Below, one piece after another: positions 8,579 to 17,867 of a DNA stretch of 51,197 bases. Source of the stretch: Candidatus Avimonas caecicola. GTDB lineage: Bacteria > Bacillota > Clostridia > Oscillospirales > Acutalibacteraceae. Positions within the stretch are counted from its first letter, which is position 1. Each line of letters begins with the position of its first letter. The position numbers and the translations under genes are program-made. The stretch covers positions 1 to 51,197 of the forward strand of contig CAJFTG010000011.1 of assembly GCA_904419875.1 (NCBI GenBank), read 5' to 3'. The notes under the pieces are model-generated. The model did not search any database and had not been told where the DNA came from. It worked only from the letters and a program-made list of their open reading frames with translations.

Positions 8579-8587
8579 AAACCGCAC

Positions 8588-8904
8588 TCCTCTCGATGGC
8601 CCCTGTCACCCTAATAATGCACAAGGGCCTGCTTTTATCGCAGCAGAAGCCTGAAAATTTTTTGAATTCCCGCTACCCTGCTTGCCCGCTTTCCCTGCCT
8701 TTCTGCCTTCCCGCCTTTCTCCCGGCCTTTTCCATAACCTTTTATATTCATCCACGCCCATCCACGCCCATCCGCGCCCATCCGCGCCCGCATGTGTCTA
8801 TCCATGCCATCCATACCCCATCCGTGCCCCGCCACGCCCTTTCCGCGCCTTTCGCCGCCGGCCCCCTCCAGGCGCGGCAGGGAACCCGGCCTCCCGCGCC
8901 GCCG
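8588..8904. repeat. Gap with 10-bp tandem repeats (TCCACGCCCA type)
   Basis: From 8751, TCCACGCCCA appears twice, then TCCGCGCCCA and TCCGCGCCCG in perfect 10-base phase, followed by degenerate copies to about 8840. The flanks are polypyrimidine. The open frames across it are repeats, not genes. The ECF sigma promoter must lie at its left end but no confident match was found. Confidence 0.7.
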
Positions 8905-8940
8905 AAAAGGCCGGGGCTCCGAAACGGAAGCCCCGGCCTT
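8905..8940 (-). terminator. Terminator of the ABC transporter operon
   Basis: AAGGCCGGGGCT and its complement form a 12-base stem with a 10-base loop. On the minus strand it is followed by TTTT. It starts 14 bases after the permease stop codon. Confidence 0.8.
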
Positions 8941-8953
8941 GCGCCGTCCCGGC

Positions 8954-11900
8954 CTATTCCACGCTTTTGAGCGATTCCACCATGTCGATCTTGCGGATAA
9001 CCCGGTTGGTCAGCAGATTCACAAGCACGGAGAAGCCGAAGGTGATGACCGAGGAGACTACATAATTGGTCCAGTACGTCTCCCGGGTGAACATCACCAT
9101 GTCCACCTCCGCCGTGTTCAGCACAAAGAAGAGCAGGAAATTCCCCAGCACCAGGCCGGCCAGGATGCCCAGCAGGGTCAGCAGAATGTTTTCGCGGTAA
9201 AGGTACATCGCGGTTTCGCCGTCGTAGAAGCCGAGCACCTTGAGGGTGGCCAGTTCCCGTTCCCGCTCATCGATGTTGATGCTGGTCAGGCTGAACAGCA
9301 CCACAAAGGCGAGGGCCGCCGCCGAGAAGATCAGCACCACCACGACAATATCCAGCGCGGAGATCATATCGTCGAAATTCGCCCGGATAGCGGTGTTGAA
9401 GGCGACGCCGCTGACTGCGCCGGTGTCGAGGAGCGTCCGGGACAGGCCGTCCTCCGTCTCCTGCGAGGTATCGTTCAGCTGGGCGAAAACCGTGTTCTGC
9501 TCCGGGGAAGCGCCAAAGGCGGACTCATACGCCCCCGGGGTCATGTAAACGTAATGGTAGACGTAGTTTTCCACAATTCCGGTGATCTCCACCGCGGCCT
9601 CGCGGTTGTCCCCGTCCCGGAGAGTGAGGGTATCCCCCACCCCGACGTCCAGCAGCCTGCCCAGCTTTTCCGTGATCACGGCGCCCTCGTCCGGCAGGGA
9701 AACGTCCTTGCCCGTCCTCCGGTTTTTCAGGGTCATGAACTGCAGGAACTCTCCCTCGTCCTGCGGAACAACCAGATAGACCTCCTGCCTTCCCTGTGCA
9801 GACAGCGCGTCCGCGATTTCCTGGTGGAGCTCGACGCTGCGGCCGATTTCCTCCGTCCGGTCCAGCACGGCGGCCAGCGCGTCCTTTTCCACCCCGGTGG
9901 CGCCGCTGTCCAGGGACACCTGCATGTCGTACTTCTGAATCTTCTCATACTGCTTGGGGATCATCATGCGGATGGAATCCTTCAGCCCGAAGCCGGTAAA
10001 GATCAGCGCCGTACAGCCCGCCACGCCGAATATGGTCATCAGCAGCCGTTTTTTGTATCGGAATATGTTCCGGCAGGTCACCTTTTTGGAGAAGTTGATA
10101 TGTTTCCAGATAAAGCCCACCCGCTCCAGAAGGATCCGCTTGCCCTCCTTGGGGGAGCGGGGCCGCATCAGGGAGGCCGGGGTGCTCATCAGCTCGCCCT
10201 GGCATACCAGGAACGCCGGCAGCACCGCGCAAAGCAGCGCGCCGCCCCCCGCCAGCAGGGAATTCTCCACGTTCAGCGGGGTCAGAACGGACGGCAGCGT
10301 ATAGAGGATGCCGTAGGCGTTGGCGACGACCCACGGGAAGAAGCTGCAGCCCACCGCAACGCCCAGGATAATCCCGCCGACCGTCGCCAGCCCCGCGTAA
10401 ACCAGGTACTTGCAGGCAATCGCCATCCGGCCGTAGCCCAGCGCCTTCATCACGCCTATGACGGTGCGGTCGTCCTCCACCATCCGGGTCATATTGGTCA
10501 GGCTGACCAGCGCCGCCACCAGGAAAAAGATCAGCGGGAAAACCAGCCCGATCGCCGCGACGCGGTCGGTGTCCTGGATGTAGCTGGCGAAGCCGGCGTT
10601 CATCCGCAGGTCAAGCGGGAACCATTCCGGCTCCTCCAGGTCGGCCAGGGCCTCCTCCCCGTCCGCGATCTGCTGCCGGGCGTCCTCGATTTGAGCAAGC
10701 GCATCCGGCTCCTTTTCGTTGTATTCCGCCCAGCCGTCGGCCAGCTCCTGCCTGGCATCCGCCAGTTCCTTCTCCGCGTCGGCCAGCTCCTGCTCCCCTT
10801 CGGCGCGGCCCCGGGCAAATGCCTCCCGGCTGTCCTGGTATTCCCGCAGGCCGCTTTCATATTCGGCGCGGCCCTCGGCCAGAGCCGCCTCGCCCGCCTC
10901 CAGCCGGGCCTCGGCCGAAGCGAGCGTTTCCTCGGCCGCCGCAAGCTGCGACCTGCCGGCTTCCAGCTCGGCGCTTTTTTCCTCATAGGTGGCCCGCAGG
11001 ATCTCCAGCTGGGCGGCCAGCTGCTGCGCCGGTTCGCTTTCCGGGGGAAGGAGGGCGAGCTGCGCCTCCAGCTCGCCGATGCCGTCCTGAAGCTGCCGTA
11101 AGCCTGCCTCCCCCTCCTGAAGAGCCGCCCGGTTTTCCTCCAGCTCGGCGCGGCCCTGCTCCAGCTGCGCCCGGCCGTCGGCCAGTTCCCGCTCGTTTTC
11201 CTCCAGAACGGCGGCCGCCTCGTCCAGCTGCGCTTTGGCGTCCGCAAGCTGCCGCTCTCCGTCCGCCATCTGTTCCTCAAATTCCTCGCGGCCGTCGGCC
11301 AGCTCCCGCTCCCCGTCCGCGATCTCCTGCTCGGCATCCTCCAGCTGCCGACGGGCGTCGGCCAGTTCCTGCTCCCCGTCCGCAAGCTGCTGACGGGCGT
11401 CCTCCAGCTCCGCCTGCGCGTCGGCGGTCAGCGTCTCATACCGCACGGGATTGCGCACCGCGCCCGCCGCCTCCAGCCGGTCGCAGAAATCCTCCATCGC
11501 CTGCTCGTATTCCTCGGAAAAGCGGGAGTACCCGGTGTCCTCCGCCTGAAGATAGACCTGGGTGTATACCTCCAGCGTAAAATTCTCCACCGGGAGGAAG
11601 ACGAACCCGCTCAGGTTCCCGCTCCCCTTGGTGCTGCTCCCCCGGTCGAAGGAGATATAGTCCAGCGAGCGGACCGAACCGACGACGGTGTATTCCGTCC
11701 GGCTGAGGGAATCGGCGATCTCCGGGTCGTCGCGGGTGTCCACAACGACGGTGTCCCCCATGGCGAAGCCCTCCATCATGGCTTCGTCGATCACGCACTC
11801 GTCCTCCGCCTGCGGCAGGCGTCCCTCCACCACCACCAGGCGGTTGATCGCCTCATCCGGGTTCTCCTCCGCCGCCCGCCAGTCCAGGGACTGGAAGCTG

Positions 11901-12217
11901 ACCAGCAGGGGATTGTCCCCCTGCTGCAAAAAGCCGTCCACGGTATAGCCCGGCTGAACGGCCTTCACCCCTTCCACCCCCCGCAGGGCGGCCAGGTCGT
12001 CCTCGTCAAAACCCAGGGTGGAAAGGACCCGCACGTCCGCCGCGTTGTAATCGTCGAAATACCGGTCCACCGTCAGCCGCATGTCCGGGCTGGCGGAACG
12101 GATGCCGGCAAAAAAGGCGACGCCGAGCGCCACAATCAGAAAAATCGCCGCAAAGCGGCGCGGACTGTACCGGATCTGCCGGAACACGTCCTTCCAGAAG
12201 GCTCTCTTCATCACCAT
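8954..12217 (-). CDS. ABC transporter permease, FtsX family, with long extracellular coiled coil
   Basis: A 1087-residue membrane protein. One N-terminal membrane helix (about 22-40) leads to an extracellular MacB-like part. About 265-525 is a continuous coiled coil built from near-repeats such as ELADARRQLEDAEQE and LADGRAELE. The first FtsX domain (about 545-690, four helices) follows, then another extracellular part, then a second FtsX domain (about 955-1085). This architecture belongs to the large Firmicutes FtsX permeases that pair with LolD/MacB-type ATPases and act mechanically rather than as simple transporters. The start overlaps the ATPase stop (TGATG); ATG at 12217 or 12211 is possible. 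The coiled-coil DNA is itself repetitive, a likely site of length variation. Confidence 0.88.
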   Translation of the reverse strand: MVMKRAFWKDVFRQIRYSPRRFAAIFLIVALGVAFFAGIRSASPDMRLTVDRYFDDYNAADVRVLSTLGFDEDDLAALRGVEGVKAVQPGYTVDGFLQQGDNPLLVSFQSLDWRAAEENPDEAINRLVVVEGRLPQAEDECVIDEAMMEGFAMGDTVVVDTRDDPEIADSLSRTEYTVVGSVRSLDYISFDRGSSTKGSGNLSGFVFLPVENFTLEVYTQVYLQAEDTGYSRFSEEYEQAMEDFCDRLEAAGAVRNPVRYETLTADAQAELEDARQQLADGEQELADARRQLEDAEQEIADGERELADGREEFEEQMADGERQLADAKAQLDEAAAVLEENERELADGRAQLEQGRAELEENRAALQEGEAGLRQLQDGIGELEAQLALLPPESEPAQQLAAQLEILRATYEEKSAELEAGRSQLAAAEETLASAEARLEAGEAALAEGRAEYESGLREYQDSREAFARGRAEGEQELADAEKELADARQELADGWAEYNEKEPDALAQIEDARQQIADGEEALADLEEPEWFPLDLRMNAGFASYIQDTDRVAAIGLVFPLIFFLVAALVSLTNMTRMVEDDRTVIGVMKALGYGRMAIACKYLVYAGLATVGGIILGVAVGCSFFPWVVANAYGILYTLPSVLTPLNVENSLLAGGGALLCAVLPAFLVCQGELMSTPASLMRPRSPKEGKRILLERVGFIWKHINFSKKVTCRNIFRYKKRLLMTIFGVAGCTALIFTGFGLKDSIRMMIPKQYEKIQKYDMQVSLDSGATGVEKDALAAVLDRTEEIGRSVELHQEIADALSAQGRQEVYLVVPQDEGEFLQFMTLKNRRTGKDVSLPDEGAVITEKLGRLLDVGVGDTLTLRDGDNREAAVEITGIVENYVYHYVYMTPGAYESAFGASPEQNTVFAQLNDTSQETEDGLSRTLLDTGAVSGVAFNTAIRANFDDMISALDIVVVVLIFSAAALAFVVLFSLTSINIDERERELATLKVLGFYDGETAMYLYRENILLTLLGILAGLVLGNFLLFFVLNTAEVDMVMFTRETYWTNYVVSSVITFGFSVLVNLLTNRVIRKIDMVESLKSVE

Positions 12218-12915
12218 TCAATCCTTTCGACCGGCAGCGGATTCGGGTTTTTCTCCGCCGACTTCACCCTGCCGTTGCGCACCTTGATAATCCGGTCGGC
12301 AATCGGGGTGATCGCCTGGTTGTGGGTGATGACCACCACCGTCATCCCCGCGCTCCGGCAGGTGCCGTGCAGCAGCTCCAGCACGGTGCGGCCGGTCGCG
12401 TCGTCCAGCGCGCCGGTCGGCTCGTCACACAGCAGGAGCTTGGGGTTTTTGGCCAGGGCGCGGGCAATGGAAACCCGCTGCTGCTCGCCGCCCGAAAGCT
12501 GGGCGGGGAAATTGTTGATCCGGTCGGCCAGCCCCACGTCGGTGAGCACCTGGCGCGCATCCAGCGGGTTGCGGCAGATCTGCGCGGCGAGCTCCACGTT
12601 CTCCAGCGCGGTCAGGTTCTGCACCAGGTTGTAAAACTGGAACACAAAGCCGATGTCGTGCCGGCGGTAGGTGGTCAGCTGCCGGCGGGTGAAGGCGGAG
12701 ATCTCCTCCCCGTCCACAAAAATCTTCCCGCCGTCGCAGGTGTCCATCCCGCCGAGCATGTTCAGCACCGTCGTCTTCCCCGCGCCGCTGGGACCGACCA
12801 CCACCACAAACTCGCCCTTTTCAATATCGAAGGTGATGCCGTCCGCCGCGCGGACGGTGACCTCCCCCATCTTATACACCTTGGTGACATCCTGAAAGCT
12901 CACATAACCGGCCAA
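12211..12915 (-). CDS. ABC transporter ATP-binding protein (LolD/MacB type)
   Basis: A 234-residue ATPase that drives the FtsX permease encoded immediately downstream. It has Walker A GPSGAGKT (41-48), signature LSGGEQQR, Walker B LLLCDEP and an H-loop VVITHN, all intact. The start is taken as TTG at 12915 because AAAGGA lies 10 bases upstream and the family's usual N-terminus (short leader, then FQDVTKVYKMGE) begins there; a nearby GTG is too close to the ribosome site. The longer open frame upstream includes non-coding sequence. An AT-rich stretch with TATAAT on the minus strand around 12995 may be the -10; no good -35 was found. Confidence 0.9.
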   Translation of the reverse strand: MAGYVSFQDVTKVYKMGEVTVRAADGITFDIEKGEFVVVVGPSGAGKTTVLNMLGGMDTCDGGKIFVDGEEISAFTRRQLTTYRRHDIGFVFQFYNLVQNLTALENVELAAQICRNPLDARQVLTDVGLADRINNFPAQLSGGEQQRVSIARALAKNPKLLLCDEPTGALDDATGRTVLELLHGTCRSAGMTVVVITHNQAITPIADRIIKVRNGRVKSAEKNPNPLPVERIEW

Positions 12916-13231
12916 GCAAACCACGTCCTTTATCCGCAACCGACTCCGGCGGCCGGGCGGCGGCCGGCCGGATCTTTTCTGCTTTTTATGTATTGTTTTT
13001 ATTATAAGGGATATTTCTTGAAAAGGCTGCGGATATCTATGAACTTTGTGTAAATTTTCACGGGCAGGCTCGGCGGCGCGCCGGTCACATTTCCCGCCAT
13101 TCCCACATAGGATGGGGCAAGAGAACGCCCTCTCGCCCTCCCATCCCCCCGCCCCTCGCCTGTCCCGTTCCCTTTGCCCGCAGCGGCGGCATGCCGTCTG
13201 CCGAATCTTACAGAAAGGAAGGACCGAACTG

Positions 13232-14098
13232 ATGAACATAGAATCCTTTGCCGTCATCGGCGGGGACCTGCGCTGCGCCTATCTGGCGGGGCTGCTGGCC
13301 GCCGACGGCTATAAAGTCATTGCCTCCGGTTTTGACGGGGCGGACCTGCCGCCCTGCGTCACCGGCTGCACAAATCCCTCGCAAGCGGTCGCGCTGGCCG
13401 AGTTTGTTATCCTGCCCATGCCGGTCACCACCGACGGCAGCCTGCTCAACGCCCCCTTCTCCCGCTCCCGCATCACCCTGGAAGAAGTGCTGGGCGCCAT
13501 GAAGCCCTCCCAAAAGCTGGTGGGCGGCGCGGTGAGCGATGCGGTGCGCGCGGAGGTCGAATCCCGCGGCCTGCGCATCGTGGATTATCTCCACCGGGAC
13601 GAGCTGGCGGTTTACAACGCCGTACCCACCGCGGAGGGCGCCATCCAGCTGGCGATGGAGGAGCTGCCCATCACCCTCCACGGCTCGCGCTGCCTGGTGA
13701 CCGGCTACGGGCGGGTCGCCCGCGCGCTGGCCCGGCGGCTGGGCGCGCTGGGCGCCGACGTCACCGTGGCCGCCCGCAGATTTTCCGACATCGCCCAGGC
13801 GGAATCCCAGGGGCACACCGGTGTGGAGATCGCCCATCTGGACGACGCGGGGGATTTCGACGTGATCTTCAACACCGTTCCCGCCCTGATTTTCGACCGG
13901 GACCGGCTGGAAGGGCTGGAAAGATCCACCCTGCTGATCGATCTCGCCTCCCGCCCCGGCGGGGTGGACTTCAACGCGGCGGCGGAGCTGCAGATCAAAA
14001 CCATCTGGGCGCTCTCCCTGCCCGGCCGCGTCGCGCCGAAAAGCGCGGGGCAGATCATTAAAAACACCATTCTGAACATGATTAAGGAGGGGTTCTGA
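13232..14098 (+). CDS. dpaA: Dipicolinate synthase subunit A
   Basis: With subunit B it oxidises dihydroxytetrahydrodipicolinate (from DapA) to dipicolinic acid, the spore-core chelator, in the mother cell. The 288 residues match SpoVFA/DpaA: an N-terminal part with IGGDLR (about 9-14) and a C-terminal NAD(P)-binding Rossmann part with VTGYGRVARALARRLGALGADV. AAGGAAGG lies 9 bases before the ATG. A possible mother-cell (sigma-K-like) promoter, AC then 17 bases then CATAGGAT, lies at 13087-13113, but the 5' leader would be long. It is translationally coupled to dpaB (TGATG overlap). Confidence 0.93.
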   Translation: MNIESFAVIGGDLRCAYLAGLLAADGYKVIASGFDGADLPPCVTGCTNPSQAVALAEFVILPMPVTTDGSLLNAPFSRSRITLEEVLGAMKPSQKLVGGAVSDAVRAEVESRGLRIVDYLHRDELAVYNAVPTAEGAIQLAMEELPITLHGSRCLVTGYGRVARALARRLGALGADVTVAARRFSDIAQAESQGHTGVEIAHLDDAGDFDVIFNTVPALIFDRDRLEGLERSTLLIDLASRPGGVDFNAAAELQIKTIWALSLPGRVAPKSAGQIIKNTILNMIKEGF

Positions 14099-14673
14099 TG
14101 AGTGAGCCGCTTCGCATCGGGTTTGCCCTTTCCGGCTCGTTCTGTACCTTCGCCCGCGTGCTGGAGGAGATGAAAAAGCTCCGGGCGGCGGGCATGGAGA
14201 TCACCCCGATCCTCTCCTTCAACGCCGCGGCCCTGGACACCCGCTTCGGCACGGCGGCGGATTTTATCCGCGAGCTGACCGACTTGACCGGCCATGTGCC
14301 GCTGACCACCCTGACCGAGGTGGAACCGATCGGTCCCAAGGGCCTTTTCGACGTGCTGGTCTGCGCCCCCTGCACCGGCAGCACCCTGGCAAGGCTTGCC
14401 TGCGGGCTGAGCGACACGCCGGTTTCCCTTGCGGTCAAATCCCATCTCCGCCGCAGCCGGCCGGTGGTCATCGCGGTTTCCACCAACGACGCGCTGGGCG
14501 CCTCCATGCGGAACATCGCGCTGCTGAAAAACACCAAGCACCTGTACTTCGTCCCCCTGCGGCAGGACGACCCGGTAAACAAGCCGAACTCCCTGGTGGC
14601 CGATTTCTCCCTGATCGAAAGCACCATCGCCGCCGCCAGGGCCGGCACCCAGATCCAGCCCCTCCTGGGATAA
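14098..14673 (+). CDS. dpaB: Dipicolinate synthase subunit B
   Basis: The flavoprotein-like subunit of dipicolinate synthase, 191 residues, close to the usual 195-200. The N-terminus GFALSGSFCTF and the internal APCTGSTLARLACGLSDTPVSLAVKSHLR are typical of the UbiX/PAD-like fold of SpoVFB/DpaB. It overlaps dpaA by one base and will be made with it. Both subunits are present, which supports a complete spore-maturation pathway. Confidence 0.93.
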   Translation: MSEPLRIGFALSGSFCTFARVLEEMKKLRAAGMEITPILSFNAAALDTRFGTAADFIRELTDLTGHVPLTTLTEVEPIGPKGLFDVLVCAPCTGSTLARLACGLSDTPVSLAVKSHLRRSRPVVIAVSTNDALGASMRNIALLKNTKHLYFVPLRQDDPVNKPNSLVADFSLIESTIAAARAGTQIQPLLG

Positions 14674-14685
14674 GGCGGCAAGGGC

Positions 14686-14713
14686 TTGGCATCCGTCCGT
14701 TTTGTGCTATAAT
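14686..14713 (+). promoter_or_regulatory. Promoter of rpiB
   Basis: TTGGCA (-35), 16 bases, then TGCTATAAT, an extended consensus -10. It lies 58 bases before the rpiB start, giving rpiB its own transcript separate from the sporulation genes. Confidence 0.75.
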
Positions 14714-14771
14714 AAGGGAGGCGGTCTTCGCCGCCTGACTTAAAAACACGATACGGACGGAGGAAATACCC

Positions 14772-15221
14772 ATGATTGCACTGGCCAGCGACCATACCGC
14801 TTTGGAACTGAAGGCGGAAATCAAGAAACTTCTGGACGAAATGGGGCTGGAATACAAGGATTTCGGCACCTGCACCGCAGAAAGCTGCGATTACCCGATC
14901 TTCGGCGTCCGCGCGGCCAAAGCGGTCGCCAGCGGGGAGTGCGACCGGGGCATCGTCATCTGCGGCACCGGGGTGGGCATCTCCCTGGCGGCGAACAAGG
15001 TCCCCGGCATCCGCTGCGTGGTGTGCAGCGAGCCGTACTCCGCCCAGCTTTCCCGCAGGCACAACGACAGCAACATGCTGGCCTTCGGCGCGCGGGTCGT
15101 CGGGCCGGAGCTGGCGAAAATGATCGCCCGGGTGTGGCTGGAGGCCGAATTCGAAGGCGGCCGCCATCAGCGGCGGGTGGATATGCTCGCGGCGCTCGAC
15201 CGGCGCGAAGATCTGGAATAA
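14772..15221 (+). CDS. rpiB: Ribose-5-phosphate isomerase B
   Basis: Interconverts ribose 5-phosphate and ribulose 5-phosphate in the pentose phosphate pathway. The 149 residues match the RpiB/LacAB family. The phosphate-binding start ALASDHTALELK (SDHxG in most members, here SDHTA), the catalytic cysteine in ICGTGVGIS (Cys64) and the following AANKVPGIRC are intact. AGGAAAT lies close upstream. In some relatives the same fold acts on allose or galactose phosphates, but nothing nearby suggests that. Confidence 0.9.
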   Translation: MIALASDHTALELKAEIKKLLDEMGLEYKDFGTCTAESCDYPIFGVRAAKAVASGECDRGIVICGTGVGISLAANKVPGIRCVVCSEPYSAQLSRRHNDSNMLAFGARVVGPELAKMIARVWLEAEFEGGRHQRRVDMLAALDRREDLE

Positions 15222-15959
15222 GCCCGGCCGGGAAAGCGCCTTGGCCCCGCCAAGAGGGGCGGCCCCGTCCCTAAAAGCCGCGGCCCATGCCCGTATACGC
15301 CGGAACCGGAAAAGGCCCGCCTTTCGCGCCGGACGCGGAAGGCGGGCTATCATTGTACGCGGTTGGAGCGGAATGTCCCCCGTTCGTCCGGAGGCGGGCA
15401 GGCAACCATAGCCAGAGGCTCCCCTGCGGGAAGCCTTTGACCGTTGAAAAAGCGCCTGCCCCCTGGCCCTGGATTGCCTCGGGCGACCGGACAGCCGGCG
15501 GGAAACAGGCTTTAACGGACTTTATTGCAGCATAATCCCTCGGACAAAATCACATATTCTGCCGCCTTTGCGGCCTTTCGCACCGGACAGAGGCAGCATA
15601 CGGTGGATCGAAACGCGCGGGCTTCCCTTTGGGAAGCCCGCTTTCCAATAAATAAGAAAAAGCGCGGCAAGGCGTTGGTTCACCGGCTGTTTGCCGGGTC
15701 CCGGAAAGGTCCGTCGCCGGGGCGCCCCCTCAAAGGGCGTCGAAAAATAATCGATCGCGGCAAGGGCGGCTTCTTCCCGCCTGCCGGACAGTTTGGAGGC
15801 CGCCGCAGGAGGAAGTTCCCTGAAGTTCCCTGAAGTTTCCTGCAGCGGCCCCTTCCCCGGCAGGACGGGGCCCGCCGCCTGCGCGGCCGCGCCCGGCCCC
15901 GGCGCGCGGAAGGCTTTCCCGGGCGGTTCCCCCGGCCCCTTTCCCCGGACTGCCGCAGC
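15222..15959. other. 738-base gap with hairpins, no gene seen
   Basis: A hairpin at 15315-15347 (GCCCGCCTTTCGCG and its near-complement) probably ends rpiB transcription, although few T follow it. A second perfect 11-base stem (15617-15627 with 15631-15641, loop TTT) is followed by TTTCC. The open frames here have biased, repeat-like composition and no recognisable product. Confidence 0.5.
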
Positions 15960-17252
15960 TCAAAGCGCCAGCAAACCCTTTTCCAGCATCGACTGGGCGG
16001 CAAGAAGCACCCCGGTCTTGCCGGAGTGGAAATTCAGCCCGCCCTGCATATAGGCGGCGTAGGGCTCCCGCAGGGGCGCGTCCGCCGACAGCTCGATGGA
16101 AGCGCCCATGGTGAAGGCGCCCGCCGCCATGATAACCGGGCTCTCATAGCCGGGCATGTCCCACGGTTCCGGGACCACAAAGGCGTCCACCGGGGCGCCC
16201 CGCTGCATCCCCTGGCAGAAGGCGACCAGCGCCTCCGGGGTGCGGAGCCTCACCGCCTGGATGATGTCGGCGCGCCGCTCGTCCGCGCGGGGGGCGACCT
16301 CGTAGCCCAGGAGGGAGAACAGGGACGCGCAGTACACGGCGGTCTTCAGCGCCTCGCCCACCACGTGGGGCGCGTGGAACAGGCCCATATACAGCGTGCG
16401 GTTATGCCCCAGGGAGGCGCCGACCTCCCGGCCCAGGCCGGGGGTGGTCATCCGGCAGGCGCACAGCTCCACCAGGTCCGCCCGCCCGCAGAGATAGCCG
16501 CCGTTTTCCGCTATGCCGCCGCCGGGGTTCTTGATGAGGGAACCGGCCATCAGGTCGGCCCCCACGGCGGTCGGTTCGGTTTCCTCCACAAATTCGCCGT
16601 AGCAGTTGTCCACGAACACCACCGAATCGGGGGAAACCTCCCGCACGGCGGCGACGATCTCCCCAATCTGCCCGACGCGCAGGGAGGGGCGCAGGCTGTA
16701 CCCGCGGGAGCGCTGGATATGCACCAGCCGGGGCTGCGTCTCCGCCGCCGCGGCCCGGATGGCCGGCAGGTCGGGCAGCCCGTCCCCATCCAGCGCCACC
16801 TCCCCATACCGCACGCCGAAATCCCGCAGGGAACCCATGTCCGCGTGCTTTCCATTGGAATCGGGCAGGCCGATCACCTTTTCCAGCGTGTCGTAAGGCC
16901 GGCCGGTAACCGCCAGCATGGTGTCGCCGGGCCGGAGCACGCCGAACAGCGCGATGGTGATGGCGTGGGTGCCGGATACGATGCTGTGCCGCACCAGCGC
17001 GTCCTCGGCCCCCATCGCCTGTGCGAACACCCCGTCCAGCGTGTCCCTCCCCCGGTCGCCATAACCGTAGCCGGTGGTTGGGACGAAGTGGCTCTCGCTC
17101 ACCCGATGGTCAATAAACGCGGCCAGCACCTTCTGCTGGTTGTACTCCGTCGCCCGGTCGATGCGGGCAAACGCGGCCGAAGCCTCCTCCATCGCCCGTT
17201 CGGACAGGGCGAGCAGGCGGTCGTCCACGGAAAAAAACGCGGATTTTGTCAT
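15960..17252 (-). CDS. YnbB-type PLP-dependent enzyme (methionine gamma-lyase family, 'aluminium resistance')
   Basis: A 430-residue cytosolic enzyme of fold-type I PLP. The N-terminus with HRVSESHFVPTTGYGYGDRGRD, the cofactor region RHSIVSGTHAI, FVDNCYGEF, and the probable PLP lysine in SLIKNPGGG (about residue 239) identify the Met_gamma_lyase/YnbB family, widely conserved in Firmicutes. The older name 'aluminium resistance protein' has little biochemical support; the true reaction is not established. In many Firmicutes the gene lies near glnR/miaA/hfq; here it does not. It is followed on the same strand by no close gene, and its upstream neighbour is a GNAT protein 39 bases away. Confidence 0.88.
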   Translation of the reverse strand: MTKSAFFSVDDRLLALSERAMEEASAAFARIDRATEYNQQKVLAAFIDHRVSESHFVPTTGYGYGDRGRDTLDGVFAQAMGAEDALVRHSIVSGTHAITIALFGVLRPGDTMLAVTGRPYDTLEKVIGLPDSNGKHADMGSLRDFGVRYGEVALDGDGLPDLPAIRAAAAETQPRLVHIQRSRGYSLRPSLRVGQIGEIVAAVREVSPDSVVFVDNCYGEFVEETEPTAVGADLMAGSLIKNPGGGIAENGGYLCGRADLVELCACRMTTPGLGREVGASLGHNRTLYMGLFHAPHVVGEALKTAVYCASLFSLLGYEVAPRADERRADIIQAVRLRTPEALVAFCQGMQRGAPVDAFVVPEPWDMPGYESPVIMAAGAFTMGASIELSADAPLREPYAAYMQGGLNFHSGKTGVLLAAQSMLEKGLLAL

Positions 17253-17291
17253 AGCGGTATGTTCATGCCTTTCTTTCCGGCCGCCGAAATC

Positions 17292-17768
17292 CTACAATAT
17301 TTTCAGCAGCTTTTTATATTTTCCGTATTGATCTTCGCCCTCATAAAGCACCCGGGTAAATCCCTTTTTCCGGTATAAACAGAGGGCGGCTGTATTCGCA
17401 TCGTCAACCCCCAGCGAGAGTTCCGTAAAACCTTCCTCCCGCGCTTTCTCCGCCAGAAAGTCCACCAGCCGGCCGCCGAGCCCCTGCCGCCGGTATTCCG
17501 GGCGGACAATCAGGCGGGACAAATACGCGCGCCGGCCCGCAACGGTATAGTCCGGGTCCCCGGTATCCCTCACCAAAGCGATTTCCGCCAGCCACTCGCC
17601 GTTTCGGCGGAAAATAAAGACGGACCGGTTTCCCTCCAGCAGCTCCTGATACCAGCGCCGCGCTTGCTCCCTGTTTTTCTCCATATCCCAGATCACGCCG
17701 CAGCGGCTGTATTCCGCAGGTTCAAGCGGTACAATTTCCCCGGCCGGATGTTCCTTGAGCGCGTCCAT
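17292..17768 (-). CDS. GNAT-family N-acetyltransferase
   Basis: A 158-residue acetyl-CoA-dependent acyltransferase. Motif A is clear: LSRLIVRPEYRRQGLGGRLV, with the pyrophosphate-binding RRQGLGG at 93-99. Motif B follows as DDANTAALCLYRKKGF near the C-terminus. GGGAAG lies upstream of the ATG. The substrate is unknown. It sits between the YnbB-type gene and a second, unrelated GNAT gene on the same strand, separated from the latter by about 100 bases of CT-rich DNA. Confidence 0.87.
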   Translation of the reverse strand: MDALKEHPAGEIVPLEPAEYSRCGVIWDMEKNREQARRWYQELLEGNRSVFIFRRNGEWLAEIALVRDTGDPDYTVAGRRAYLSRLIVRPEYRRQGLGGRLVDFLAEKAREEGFTELSLGVDDANTAALCLYRKKGFTRVLYEGEDQYGKYKKLLKIL

Positions 17769-17867
17769 GCTCTTCCCTCCGCCTCCCTCTGTCTCTCTGT
17801 GCCTCTCTCCGTCTTTCTGTCTCCCTCTTTCCGCCTTTCCGATTTCGCCAAGCCTGTTCCGCGGCGC
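17769..17867. repeat. CT-rich, roughly 10-bp periodic tract
   Basis: Between two GNAT genes the plus strand is nearly all C and T with loosely repeated CCTCTGTCTC-like units. No gene or site is seen. Confidence 0.5.

Noticed and set aside
8792-11101. 769-codon plus-strand frame opposite the FtsX permease
   Set aside because: Shadow of the permease gene on the opposite strand; His/Gln/Arg-rich composition typical of antisense frames in GC-rich DNA.
14772-15221. Galactose-6-phosphate isomerase (LacA/LacB) instead of RpiB
   Set aside because: Single subunit with Cys64 in CGTGVG and no lactose/tagatose genes nearby; RpiB is the simpler call.
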